Shown here: positions 1-10,630 of the stretch, piece by piece
Layout of the letters: every line of letters begins with the position of its first letter
Numbering within the stretch: the stretch's first letter is position 1
DNA from: Bagarius yarrelli
Lineage: Eukaryota > Chordata > Actinopteri > Siluriformes > Sisoridae
Assembly (NCBI GenBank): GCA_005784505.1
Contig: VCAZ01000166.1
Coordinates: forward strand, 248,001-312,000
Direction: 5' to 3'
Length of the DNA stretch: 64,000 bases
Program-made: the position numbers and the translations under genes
The notes under the pieces: model-generated
Seen by the model: the letters and a program-made list of their open reading frames with translations, nothing else
Databases searched by the model: none
Told to the model about the DNA's origin: nothing

Positions 1-845
1 TTGGATGCTGTCCTTCCAGTCTCTCCACCTGCCCCACTCCGTTGTCCACTGCCCCCACTTCCTGTCAACCCCAGAGTGCCCCTGCTCTCAGAGAGGGTGT
101 GGTTCTGGTGGTAGATAGACATCTGATTAGCCGATGACTCAAGCTCATAGACATGTCCATATGGTGGATCCTCTTTGGAGGAGATGACAATCTCAGGTGG
201 GTTCTGGGGTGCAGTAGCCGAGGAGGAAGAGGGCACTGCCCCATGTCCAGTGGCGGCACCACCTTCTTTGCTGTCACTTCCACTATCAGACTCGATGAGG
301 TTTCTGCGCGAGGCGCTGAGGCGACTGAGAGGTTTCATCACCCCACCGGTGTACTTGCATGAGCTCATTGCGATCTCTGTAAACGGGTTACTGTCCCTGC
401 GGTGTACCAGTGGACTGGCCTGCCTGTGCTTGCAACCCCGGTCCCGTTCGCGTTCACGCTCGCCTGTTGGTGAGTGAGAAGAATAAAAGAGGGCGTTATA
501 GACAGGCGACGTTTCACCACTTAAGCTATGCTGACTGCCCAGGCAGGACGACAGTGGCGTGCTGGTTGGGTGCAGTGCATTTGGGATCGGTGCCGGCAGC
601 TGCGGTGTTGTCACCAGAGAAAGCTTGGGCAAGGAGACTGGTGGAAGGTTTGGGCCGGTTGGTGATGGTGTGCCATTGAGCCGCTCAAGACTGCTGGTCC
701 CACCTGTGTGGTTAGAGTGATTGCTGCCCGGATAGTTGCTAGATATGGACGTGTGGGAGATACCACTCAAAGGGTGGGGAGAGTGCTGCTCTTCATCTTC
801 GCTCCCAGCGAGAAGGGCCAAGCTCAAAGAGGGAGGGGGATCCAT
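1..845 (-). CDS. kcnn3: Small-conductance Ca2+-activated K+ channel SK3, N-terminal part (partial)
   Basis: Calcium/calmodulin-gated potassium channel subunit of the plasma membrane that sets the after-hyperpolarisation in excitable cells. Only the cytosolic N-terminal tail is here: 281 codons from ATG at 845-843, open to the window edge, so the six membrane segments, pore and calmodulin site lie outside. Identity rests on two blocks I recall from human SK3: HRQASPLVHRRDSNPFTEIA then MSSCKY..GGVMKPLSRLSASRRNLIE (about residues 142-188), and NPPEIVISS (about 215-223). The start has a good context (gccATGg) and an in-frame stop just upstream. The tail is rich in Ser, Pro, Thr and Gly. The polyglutamine tracts of human SK3 are absent. 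Reading is uninterrupted. kcnn1 and kcnn2 are less likely given the N-terminal match. Confidence 0.93.
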   Translation of the reverse strand, partial: MDPPPSLSLALLAGSEDEEQHSPHPLSGISHTSISSNYPGSNHSNHTGGTSSLERLNGTPSPTGPNLPPVSLPKLSLVTTPQLPAPIPNALHPTSTPLSSCLGSQHSLSGETSPVYNALFYSSHSPTGERERERDRGCKHRQASPLVHRRDSNPFTEIAMSSCKYTGGVMKPLSRLSASRRNLIESDSGSDSKEGGAATGHGAVPSSSSATAPQNPPEIVISSKEDPPYGHVYELESSANQMSIYHQNHTLSESRGTLGLTGSGGSGQRSGAGGETGRTAS

Positions 846-892
846 GGCAACCGGAGAACTCTTGCAGGTTTGGGTGTGTACTCCTTGTTAAC

Positions 893-914
893 TCTGTTAA
901 AACAGACAATGTGG

Positions 915-978
<64 letters not shown>
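893..978 (-). repeat. (GA)n microsatellite forming the pyrimidine tract of a kcnn3 splice acceptor
   Basis: About 30 GA units lie at 918-978, read as (CT)n on the kcnn3 strand. They are followed by ATTGTCTGTTTTAACAG and then the exon, so 893 would be the first exonic base, 48 nt before the kcnn3 start codon. If used, this implies that the coding exon is preceded by an intron and a separate leader exon. The splice inference is from consensus only. Confidence 0.5.
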
Positions 979-980
<2 letters not shown>

Positions 981-1340
981 TTAATCATCCTGAAGCTGAA
1001 ACTTCTAAGTTTGGCATAAAGGTTGTCACCCTGAGAGATGCTTAAGAGAAAAATAAGAAAAGGGGGTTGGTTCAGATGGTTTCCCTTAAATAAAGAGGAA
1101 CAGGAATTTTAATGTTGTGAATCATACTGTTGCATAAGCTTTGCCACTTTTTGCTTGGGGTAAGGATTTAATGCTTAAATGGTTTGTGTTATTAGAAAAG
1201 CTTGCTTTCTCGATTTAAGTTCAGTGTGTATTTGTGAGGATTAAACAAATTCAATTAAACTAAATCGACTCGGCAGCTTCAAGCGAAGAAAAAATGATGA
1301 ACCCCCTAAACCCCTGAAGGATCCACTTGTCACTCTCTTT

Positions 1341-1341
1341 C

Positions 1342-1387
<46 letters not shown>
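1341..1387. repeat. (CT)n-(AC)n compound microsatellite
   Basis: Perfect CT dinucleotides run directly into AC dinucleotides. They lie in what may be the first intron of kcnn3. The rest of 980-1,540 shows nothing recognisable. Confidence 0.95.
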
Positions 1388-1541
1388 AACGTTTAGGAAT
1401 TGCTGGTTATTATTACCAACTGCTCTGACTTGTGACAAATGTCAAGTAGAAGCAATCACCAGTGTGTCTAGATAAAAGATGCTGTACGTACTAATCAGAT
1501 TTGGTCTCTTCTCTTTCCTACTTCCCGGCGGAATCACTCAC

Positions 1542-1990
1542 CTCTCCGTCTGTCGTGATCTCCCCGGTTCAGATTGATCTTTCGCACTTTTTCTTTTTCA
1601 TGTTGTCACGAACATGCCGTGGTTGCGCGCCCGTTTCCTTGCCGACAGACTTCAGGGCTCTGTCTCCCTCTCTTCTATTCCCCTCCTTTAAATATATCTT
1701 TTCACATTTAAGGTGATGTAATCCCTTTTCCAAAGCGGAGGCTCGGTTTAACACGCTCCCTTTTTACGCATCTTTTCCCCCTAATTTCTAACAGGTTGGA
1801 AGAAATAAAAATAATTATAAGAAGCAGACGTGATGCTGATGACTACATAATCTAAATAAACTACAAGACATGGCACTGCTTAATTAACTACTTACTGGAC
1901 TAGTAGGTTTTAGTAACGGAAGATAAAATAGTGATGTTTTTCCATATCGATGCCCTTCCCCAGGCTGTCAGAAATCCCTTCTGCGCTTTC
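1542..1990 (-). other. Candidate kcnn3 5' untranslated exon
   Basis: On the minus strand a CpG-containing segment ends in GAGAG|GTGAGTGATT, a strong donor with its GT at 1540-1541. Joined to the acceptor at 893/894 it would remove an intron of about 647 nt. The upstream limit is not visible. The (CT)n tract at about 2004-2044 lies between it and the promoter-like boxes. No coding match was seen. It could instead belong to an unrelated non-coding transcript. Confidence 0.35.
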
Positions 1991-2003
1991 TGCTCAATCA
2001 GAT

Positions 2004-2044
2004 TCTCTCTCTCTTTTCCTCTCTCTCTCTCTCTCTCTCTTCTC
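2004..2044. repeat. (CT)n microsatellite
   Basis: An interrupted CT run next to the GC/CCAAT boxes upstream of kcnn3. On the kcnn3 strand it reads as a GA-rich tract, which is common in vertebrate core promoters. Confidence 0.9.
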
Positions 2045-2067
2045 CTGCTGTTTCCTCTAACTTCTGT

Positions 2068-2108
2068 CCCCGCCCCTGGTTACGCCCCCATTCAGCCTCT
2101 CATTGGAC
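2068..2108 (-). promoter_or_regulatory. GC boxes and CCAAT box, candidate kcnn3 promoter
   Basis: Two GC-box-like motifs occur, ccccgcccc at 2068-2076 and acgccccc at 2082-2089. An inverted CCAAT box (attgg, 2102-2106) reads CCAAT on the minus strand. The order CCAAT then GC boxes towards the putative leader exon suits a TATA-less housekeeping-type promoter firing towards kcnn3. Inference from motifs only. Confidence 0.35.
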
Positions 2109-2567
2109 AAACCTCACCTTGAATTAAACATATGGGTTTAAAACAGAAAAAAAGAATATTAAGTTAGTTAAACTCCATTTTTACCTTATGCACGAACGTT
2201 TTTTTTACATTTCAAATGTTAGCAACTCTTTAATGCTCAGCAAAGACAGATAAAACATTCTGTAGAACATCTTGCATTGAAGTTTCACTTGCCATCTCTA
2301 ACTGTCATACGTGCCAGCGCTGGACTTCATTGCGCATGCGTACAAAGTTTTTTCCCAGTTGCTTTGGTGCATTTCTCGACTCATCCTTAATTCTCCTTAA
2401 TATTGGCAATATAATATGTGCTATTTCTCGAAACATTTCATACAAACGGCACCACATATTAAATTACCTGCAAAAGTCTGTAAGTTACGTGAAATCTTTA
2501 GTTTAGCTCTCATAAGTATTTATGTTAATAAACATATCATTGCCTAATCTTACAAAATGCTTAATCT

Positions 2568-2745
2568 TACATTTACAGCATTTGGCAGACACCTTTATCC
2601 AGAGCAACTTACATTTATCTCTGAGCAATTGGAGTTAAGGGCCTTGCTTAGGGGCCCAGCAGTGGTGGCTTGGTAGTGCTGGGAATCGAACAACAAAATT
2701 TCTGGTATCAGTCCAACACCATTACCACTAAGCCACTAAGTTGTT
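2568..2745 (-). mobile_element. tRNA-derived SINE, family A (V-SINE-like)
   Basis: Reverse-oriented copy. Its 3' block gcatttggcagacaccttta lies at the low-coordinate end. It is followed by the shared body (ggggcccagcagtggtggct) and a degraded tRNA-like head with a box B relative (gggaatcgaac). At least eleven more copies or fragments of this family occur in the window. Assignment to V-SINEs is from memory of the conserved 3' block and is not verified. Confidence 0.75.
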
Positions 2746-2900
2746 GATCTGAAGACCAGGGTTCAAGCTGCCAGCCAGCCTGTTTGGTCACAGGACCCTT
2801 AACCCTTCCTGCTCCAGGAGTGCTTGCATTATAGCTGACCCTGCGCTCTGACCCCAGCTCAGGGTCTGACCCCAACTTGTATGGGATATGCGGAGAAGGA
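2743..2900 (+). mobile_element. tRNA-derived SINE, family B, degraded
   Basis: It contains gttgatctgaagaccagggt, a box-B-like ggttcaagc, the ctgctccagg body and the gctgaccctgcgctctgacc block also seen at 6.3, 49.7 and 52.4 kb, ending near gggatatgcgg. It abuts the family A copy, so the two are adjacent or nested insertions. Confidence 0.7.
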
Positions 2901-3324
2901 ATTTTACTGTGCTAAAGTATATATGAAAAATGAAGGCATTTGCATTACATTTACATTATCTGATGTAAACTTTGACAACAGTTTGGATGACAGTGTACTA
3001 AGATACAGAAGGCTGCACTTCTAACGTATGACATATATTCATTTAAAAAGTAAAGATTAACACATTACTGTATGTGGGATATTAAAAATGACTGGATAAG
3101 ACTTACACTTCCAAAAAACGCATCACCAAATCATCCATTATGACATAGAAAGAAAAATTTTTTTAAATAAGCATGCTGTTTTCTGAAATAGCAGCACGCA
3201 TACCAATACAGAATTGATATACATAAAGACTAATATATATGCGTAAAAATTATGCTTGACAGGTTAGGAGAACTGAATCAACCGTTTTGCATTTAATGAC
3301 ATATATAATGAACTAATATAACTA

Positions 3325-3565
3325 ATAACCGTTCTTTATTGTCTTTTTTTGCACTGTCCTTGTAATGTTTGTGTTGTTTATTGCACTGTCTGTTCTGCAC
3401 TGTCTGCACAGGTTGCACACATGCACTTTATGTCAATCCTGTTTAGTGGCTCTTTGTTGTTTTGTGTAGCACCAGGGGGTCCTGGAGAAATGTTATTTCA
3501 CCTCACTGTGTACTGCATCTGCTATATATGGCTGAAATGACAATAAAGCTCCTTGAACGTGAACT
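3325..3565 (+). mobile_element. LINE 3'-end fragment
   Basis: The segment ends in ggctgaaatgacaataaagc followed by gaacgtgaact. This resembles the 3' untranslated end of fish L2/Rex-type LINEs, in which a polyadenylation-like aataaag precedes a short tandem tail. There is no coding part here. The family name is from memory. Confidence 0.5.
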
Positions 3566-4790
3566 TAATATGACAGTAATATAAGAACTAATATAAGACT
3601 TGTTGCTTTGAGAAGAAAGGCTATAGCACAGAGAACTACACTATATAATACATAACATGGACAGTGGAAACTGATAATGTAGAAAATCACAGACAATCGT
3701 ACATAATCATTTGCATGACTGTACCAAAACAATCGCAACTTGTAGAAATTTCTTTCATGATGCGTACAAGTGACTAGATGATATGGAGGTCAAACAAGTA
3801 GTTTTGCAAATTTTATTTATCTTTTAAGAAATGCACCAAAACGACTGAAAAATAAATGTTAGATGTCATGTCCTGCAACCTTACAAGACCAATCCAAAGT
3901 AAAATAAATAAATAAATCAATTATTTGTTTGTATTAAAATATTGTGATTTGGTGCAAATACAGTATTGTACATACAGGCAGGTGACGCAGATCCTCACCC
4001 AACATGTAAATCAGCTATTTAGCAAATGTAACTATTTGCAACTCTCTACATATAATAAAGTCTCCAACAATTTTTTTTTTTAATATTATCTAATATGGGC
4101 AGGTGCTCCTTTCACTGACTTGGTATTATGCTAAAGGGTAAACAGGAAACTGCAACAATATCAACAGAATAGTTATAACTTACACTTTAAATAAAGTTTT
4201 GCAAACAATGGCAAAAGTGTTGACAGTCAAAGATTTGGGAGATTGAGTAGAGTAGATATTGTCTGTTGATCAGAAACGCACACGCACCATGGTGATTGTG
4301 TTTTCCATAAAAAGGCTGAAGAAAAGCAGGAAAATGTGTCACTCCTTTGCAATACACTACATTTAGGTTTTTAAAGAGCTTTTCCATGTTTTTGAATGGG
4401 TAGTTTTTTAATTCTAATTAGCAATATTAGCTACTATATTACTGCATTTATGGCTTGTACTTATACTGTAAAGTTGTATGTTTGATATGTGAAGCAGTTA
4501 TGAGCATGGAGTTTGGGTTGCTCTTACAGAGCATATGACTGCCATTGAAAAGTAATTTGAACTACACCATTACAGTTAAGGAGTGTGTTTGTAACCTGTT
4601 GTAACCATTGTAAACTTCGGACATTCATGCTTTCCACTGCTGGGCCCATGTGCATGATCTTTACACCTAACAGCTTATAGTTCTAATACATAAATAAGAG
4701 CAAATGTAAGTAAAGGGTCTAAAAATCTTCAGGTAACGTATGTGTAACGCACTTTTGTTTGTTCATGTCTCATGTTCTCATGTTATAACG
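3566..4790. other. AT-rich intergenic DNA, nothing recognised
   Basis: No reading frame with protein-like composition, no RNA gene and no named repeat was seen. A few short A/T runs only. Confidence 0.6.
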
Positions 4791-4794
4791 TCAC

Positions 4795-4995
4795 GGACTT
4801 CCAGACAAGCAAATTTGCAGAGAGCTACTCCGCGAATTTCCACTCAGGCGCGTCCGGAGGCGCAACAGAGCGCGGTTGCCAGGCAACGCCGCCATTGACG
4901 CTTAATCAGCGGAATGCGAGGCACCTGAGCGCGCGCTTATAAAAGAACAAAGAACTGCGCAGTCGGCGTGCGGTCGTTTAGGTAGCACCAGGTAT
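4795..4995 (+). promoter_or_regulatory. Orphan CpG-rich TATA promoter with RFX-type X-box
   Basis: A CpG-rich patch in AT-rich surroundings contains the palindromic X-box-like gttgccaggcaac at 4875-4887 and a perfect TATA box (tataaaag) at 4938-4945. A transcript from about 4970 would reach caccag|gtatgg, a usable donor with its GT at 4992-4993. Direction is plus, opposite to the three genes. No downstream exon was recognised, so this may drive a non-coding RNA. Confidence 0.4.
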
Positions 4996-5014
4996 GGGGC
5001 ACAGCCCTGGTATA

Positions 5015-5296
5015 GGAGAAAGAGAAAGAGAAAGAGAAAGAGAAAGAGAAAGAGAAAGAGAAAGGAAAGAGAAAGAGAAAGAGAAAGAAAACGGAGATAA
5101 GGGGAAAGAAAACGGAGATAAGGAAGAAAATAAAGGGAAAGAAGAATGAATAAATAAAAAAAAAATAGTAAGAAAAGAGAAGGGAAAAAAAAAATTAAAA
5201 GAGAAAGAAAAGGATTTCAGAAGAGTCTTAGAAAAAGAATATATTAAGAAAAAAATATTATGAAAAGAGAATGTTTAAAAAAAAAAAAAAAAAAGT
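5015..5296 (+). repeat. (GAGAAA)n and extended purine tract
   Basis: About 12 hexamer units (5015-5091) grade into nearly 200 bases that are almost all A and G, ending in an A run. Such homopurine stretches can form triplex DNA. It lies directly downstream of the orphan promoter. Confidence 0.9.
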
Positions 5297-5369
5297 AAGT
5301 GGGGTTGTTTTTTTGGAAATGATTTTGACTTTCATTATTCTTTAGTTTATTTACGGCTGAAGAAATTTA

Positions 5370-5575
5370 AGTGTTGGACTGCCAACCCTGAAAATTGTGG
5401 GTTCGATTCACCAAGCTCCACCAAGCCACCACTGCTGGGTCCTTGAGTAAGGCTCTTAACCCCCAATTGCTCAGTTATAAAAAAAAAGAGGTAAATGTAA
5501 GTAGGATAAGGGCGTCTGCCTAATGCTGTAAATGTAAGTAGGATAAGGGTGTCTGCCTAATGCTGTAAATATAAA
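5370..5575 (+). mobile_element. SINE family A with duplicated tail
   Basis: The copy carries gtgttggactgccaac, box-B-like gggttcgattc and the ataagggcgtctgcc block. The last about 38 bases (gtaagtaggataagggcgtc onward) are repeated once, a duplicated 3' tail. Confidence 0.75.
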
Positions 5576-5994
5576 GACACTAGCACCCCCAGCATCAGCT
5601 GAGTGGAAGTGTCTCCACCAAGCAGCCATAACTCTTCCGTGTAGGACTTAAACGTAACATCAAGTATATTCCCCTGGAAGCACACACCATAACACCTTCA
5701 ATATTTATTTCTTGTTTTATGGTGTTGTCATGTTTGTTGGTCACTGCCAATTTCCTGTGTGTGTGTGTAGGGTCCAAGGTAATGCAAGGACTCTGGGTAC
5801 TGGGGTTGTTGCTGGAACCAGATTGTGAACTCATTCAAATGTATCCAAAAAAAAGGATTGTTCCTGCCGCTTATGTCTACCACCGATACCCCCAGGGCCC
5901 TTCGAGGCCGCCATACCTGGTCGAATGCTGCCTGATCCACTCAAGAATTTCATAAATCTCTCTTTTTTTTTCTATGCCATTACTATCTGGTCAA

Positions 5995-6056
5995 TGACAT
6001 CACCTGTGATGTTATAAATGGATTTTCCACAAGCTTTAGGGCAAGGGCTATAAAAG
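5995..6056 (+). promoter_or_regulatory. Orphan TATA element with CRE-like inverted repeat
   Basis: tgacatca (5995-6002) and tgatgtta (6007-6014) form an inverted repeat with one mismatch, resembling a split CRE/AP-1 site. A perfect tataaaag lies at 6049-6056. No gene follows on the plus strand. It could be an enhancer-derived promoter or chance. Confidence 0.25.
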
Positions 6057-6267
6057 GGTGTTTTGCAAAGCGTCTTGGCACAGCTCGAGAGGAACTTGTA
6101 AATATAAACTAGCGATAGCAACAAACTAGCCAACAAATTCTAATTGTAGGCTAAATATAAATTTGATTTGTCTTGTTTAAACCTTTTTAAATAATAATCT
6201 TAATCCTATCACACCAAATCTATAGCCCTAAGCCACCGCTGTTTTATTTAATTATTGGTGCTATATA

Positions 6268-6530
6268 ATAGGGGGCAGGGGTGGCTCAAAATGGTTAAGG
6301 TGCTGAGTTGTTAATCTGAAGACCAGAAACACCTGGGCTCAAGCCCCCACCTCCGGCAAGCCAACCACCGCTGGGTCCCCAAGCAAGACCCCCAAACCCC
6401 CCCTGCCCCAGGGGTGCCACATCACAGCCGACCCCGTGCCCTGACCCCAACCCACCAAGATGGGATATGCAAAAAATGCATTTCATTGGCTCTGTACATG
6501 TACCTTGCACAATGAATTGAATATACTTAT
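6268..6530 (+). mobile_element. SINE family B, near full length
   Basis: The head holds ggtggctcaaaatggttaag, then gttaatctgaagaccag and box-B-like gctcaagcccc. The body gives ctgccccaggggtgccacat, and the tail tgggatatgcaaaaaatgca runs to a repeated ttatacttatac end. It is the most complete plus-strand copy of this family here. Confidence 0.8.
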
Positions 6531-8835
6531 ACTTATACTTATATAATGTGTGCCTGAGCAGAGAAAATATATTTTTTGGAGAATTAGGATAGGATCGTTC
6601 TAAAAATGTGAAAATTGCAAAGTGGAAATGTCACCCATTTCGTATAATGATTCATATTTGAATCATAAATAAGCATTAACATCAGAAGGGGGCATCGTCT
6701 AATCCTCAGACATCATGTCCATGAACCGTCCATGAACCCGTATATAGGACAGAAAAACTGGAACAAACTGTTTTCACAATTTTGATTTTTTTTTCTGGGA
6801 GAGACAAGCATGCTGCATCTTTTGCTTAGAAACATCTAAAAGCACCACAACAAAAAACTTTTCCTCTTTCTAAATAGCCACAAAATTAGCAGTGTTATAA
6901 TTATTTTTAGATTATTTTAATGTCAAACAACAAAATTTGTACATTTTTACTCAACTTCTAAGGTGCTTTACAAATGGGGTGTTTAAGTCTGGTGTGCGTT
7001 TGTTTCAAAAATGAGTTTCTTAAATATAAAATGTTTGGGGGTTTTTTTACAGACATCTATTTTACATTTTTACACTTTAAACATAACACTGATCCAAATG
7101 AACTGTGATGGTTTGCTTTTTTATATTCTAGTCAGATGCTATCTTGGCTAGTTGAAACTGCTATTTAATCCTGTCCTTTTGCCCAAAGTCTAAAGGTCTG
7201 ACTACACAAGACTAAGAAGGAATTTTATATTTTATAGAAAAAGGTTATTTTTTAGGCTTGCTGTGGCTTTAGAAAACAAAAAGTAAAGCACTTTTTTGTC
7301 AGTCAGTGTATTTCAGCGATGTTCACTGATATTAATGTCTAATGAGAAAATCTAATGAGATAAAGAATGGGAGACATAAAACATTAAAAACAAAGATCCA
7401 GAATATAGTTGATGAATATATAATGGCGTTGCACAGCGAGACTAGCACAGATCCTTATCATAATATTATGATTGCTATTATTAATGTATGTAACACATTA
7501 AAAAGATATACAGTATATTATGTACAATATTCAGTAAAAGTGTTTTTCCTATATTTATTTTTTATTTATTTATTTATAAATTTTTCTGAATACGATATTC
7601 GTCCCACATTGGGGAAAATTTCTTTGTTTCAGCAGCATAGAAAAAGATGTGCAATTAGGAAGTAGGGACCGTACAGTGTATAAGCACAAAAGAAAAACAA
7701 TACAATAGTAGCACTTCAAAAAACAAATCGTTTACTAGATTCACAAATCAACAAATCGTTCACTAGGTTAATATTAAACATTAAAAAAAAAAATAATAAT
7801 AATTATAGGGAGCTGCTGCTATAGACTGTAACTCGGCAGTCCAGAAGACTCCAGGATATATTGCCTTAAACATATTTAAATAACTCTAGTAATTACCATT
7901 AAAAAAAAACATATACAGTATTTTGGGCTTCTGTGTATCTAGATTCTTTGTTTTTAAATAGAGAAACATTTTTTTTTTTAATTATTAAACTGGTAATTAC
8001 ACAGAAAACATTTGTTTTAACATAAAGGAACCGTAAACCTAATGACATTTAATTTGGTGACCCTGTTGTAATTAATGTACATCTACAGATGAGATTCTGC
8101 AAAAAAAAAATAATTCTGTATTAAAATCTTACAATTGGTGTCTATGAAGCATAATGTCATTGTAACAAAGTGGTGTTTCAGACATAAAGGACAAGCCAAG
8201 CCATTACCAATGAAACTTAATATTAACTCACTGCGACATGAAACCAGGCAAACGCTGAGACAAGCTAAAACGACGAAAAAGAAAAAGCTGCCAATGTAAC
8301 CTAGCTGGCCAGCCATACTGTCTCCAGCTGTTGCTGTGGTCACCGACTGCTATCACAATAGTAAAACACATGGCTGAATGGATGAAATAGATGGATGGAG
8401 GTAGCTAGTTAGATGGATTAAAAGATAATAGAACTGTAGGAATAGTTAGTATTCAGCTGGCCCATTTTATTATGATAGGCATCTGCTGTGCACTCTGTCC
8501 TGTAGTTCTTCCAGATTAAGCTTCTCACTGTCTTATGAATGGTGAGCTGACAAACACCAGCTGTATAATTGGATTCAATAATAATATATGGTAAGTGACT
8601 GTCTCTTCATTTTATAGAGTTGGATCCAATGGCCTCATTAGGACAGATGTGTATTTCGGTATTTAGTGTAGTTTCCCAATGAGTCAAGTGATGAAATTCG
8701 AGCGATCTGATGGGCTCATAAAAATAAAATCGCACAAAGAACAGAAAAATTTCTAATAAATAATAACAATAAATTTTAACTAACAAATGTCTGAATAATG
8801 GAAAGAATAAAAGGTTAACAAATTGTGACAATTGG
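6531..8835. other. AT-rich intergenic DNA, nothing recognised
   Basis: Short homopolymers and ATTT-type runs only (for example near 7550). Open frames here are low-complexity and lack splice or homology support. Confidence 0.6.
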
Positions 8836-8836
8836 G

Positions 8837-8922
8837 GAGAAGTGGTAGCGCAGTGGTTAAGATGTTGGACCGCTAAATGAAAGTTGCTCTGTATAAGGGT
8901 GTCTGCCAAATGCTGTAAATGT
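8837..8922 (+). mobile_element. SINE family A, internally deleted
   Basis: The tRNA-like head (gtggtagcgcagtggttaag, gttggaccgctaa) is fused directly to the 3' block (ataagggtgtctgccaaatg), so about 100 bases of body are missing. Confidence 0.7.
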
Positions 8923-9322
8923 GACAACAGCAGGTACTTTGCGAGAATAGCTGGAGAACACAAAAAGGAAAAGAGAGGAGGAGAAAAGAAGAGAGAGGAG
9001 AAAGGATGAGACAGCAGGGGTGAAGATGCTTCTAGCAAAAATATACAGAATGAATGTTTTTTGTTCCTTTTGTGAGAGGAAAAGGTCGGCGTCATCGCTA
9101 ACAGACAGAGGATACACATATGGATAAATGGCAAAAAGAAGAGGCAGAACAGTTACCATGCCAACCACAGCATATACAGACGGTGCCTTTTTTTCTCTCA
9201 TTCATAAACGGGTATCTGTGATATAGATAAGTGTTTGAGCTACATAATCCTCACTCTTTCCCTAATTCAATTCTAGTTCTTGTTTTGTCCTTTCAGTTAC
9301 TGTTACATAACACACGTGGGAT

Positions 9323-10630
9323 TATACACTCATCAGCTATGACACTAAATGTGAAGTGTTTGTCTTGTTATCTTGTTGTTGTAGCACCTGTGAAGGGGTG
9401 AGGTATAATAGTCAGTCAGCAAGTTACCAGTCAGTTCCTGAAGTATGTAAAGCAGAAAATATTGGTAAAGATCCAAGCGACTTCAACAAGGGCCAAATTA
9501 TGATAGCTGGATGACAGAACAACAAAATGGCTTTTTTGGAATGTTCCCGGTATTAGTACTTTTAGCAGGTATCAAAAAGTGTTTCAGGGAATAACAAACA
9601 GGATCCAGCAACAGGGTAAAAAGCACCTGAGGATCATTGATGGAAGAGGGGTGGAAATGCTAGTCTGTCTGATCTAATCCTACAAAAGAGTTACACTAGC
9701 ACAAGTTACTAAAAGGATTAATGGAAAGAAGGCTATCTGTGTCTTTTGAGTCCTGGCATCTATGTGAATTCTATTTTGTAGACACTAAGGCTAGATTCGC
9801 ATGGAATCTGATCTTTTCAATTCTGATTTGTCTCACTTTCACAAAGATCGGATGTTTTGCAATGCGACCGCAGTGTGAACAGTCAAGTTAGAATGCGACT
9901 TTGTGATTTTCAATCGACATGCAACATCTTGCTGCACTGGCGCGCAACTACAAACAGGTGATATACGTCACGGTCACACCACTCCTGGCTCCGGCTTTAC
10001 ATTCACACACATCTTCATACTGAGGCAGCAGCCACTGCACCACTTCATGCTATGATTTAAAAATTTCTTCTCATCCTCTTCCTTCTCAATTAATTTAGTG
10101 TCATCTGCTGCAAATTACCATATAAATGTAAGCACAGAATGCGTAAATGCTGCCTTCAGTGTTAAATTTTTCGAATGAAAGGGCGCGTGAGACGTACAAT
10201 TTGTTTTTGCACCAGTTTAGGACTGTAATCAGTTTGCACTGAACATGTAATCACATATGGAAAAAACACTGTAAACAGCTATACAAAAAAAGAGAAGATC
10301 TGAGCAAAGATAGGAATTGAGCACTAAGCCTTGCCATGTGAACGTAGCCATAGATACACCTGTTCATAGCAACACTGTAGCCTGATTGGAGACTAATGCT
10401 CTCTGCCACACTGCAAAAGTCACTTTTAATTTCCTAAAAGTGAAAAAGTGTATAAGGTCTTGACTTGGACTTTAAAGTCCCCAGATCTTAGTCCAATCGA
10501 GCATATGTGGAATGTGCTAAACAAACAAGTCTGATCAATAGAGTTTATAATCTATAACTTATAGGATTTGAGATAACATCTTGGCGCCAAATACCACAGC
10601 ACACCATCTTGTAAAGTCTGTATCTAGAGG
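9323..10630 (+). mobile_element. Tc1-like DNA transposon remnant, interrupted by a nested element
   Basis: The left end starts tatacactcatcag, as in a common fish Tc1-like family. Decayed transposase coding follows: gacttcaacaagggccaaat, ggaatgttcccggt and ggatcattgatgg (N-terminal part), then ccagatcttagtccaatcga and gcgccaaataccacagcaca (the DDE region near the C-terminus). Stops and frameshifts are plentiful. The middle of the gene is replaced by the element at about 9789-10350. Identification is by remembered similarity. Confidence 0.75.
9789..10350. mobile_element. Non-autonomous DNA transposon (MITE-like) nested in the Tc1 remnant
   Basis: The ends form imperfect terminal inverted repeats: ggctagattcgcatgg on the left and, reversed, ggctacgttcacatgg on the right. 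Flanks tagacac and tagatac look like a diverged target-site duplication, and the transposase-derived sequence resumes on both sides. The interior (about 530 bp) has no coding. A possible 7-8 bp duplication would suit a hAT-like origin, but this is tentative. Confidence 0.55.

Noticed and set aside
8607..9201. Minus-strand open frames of 175 and 114 codons rich in Leu, Ser and Phe
   Set aside because: They arise from GA-rich low-complexity DNA and a SINE fragment; no known domain, promoter or splice signal accompanies them.
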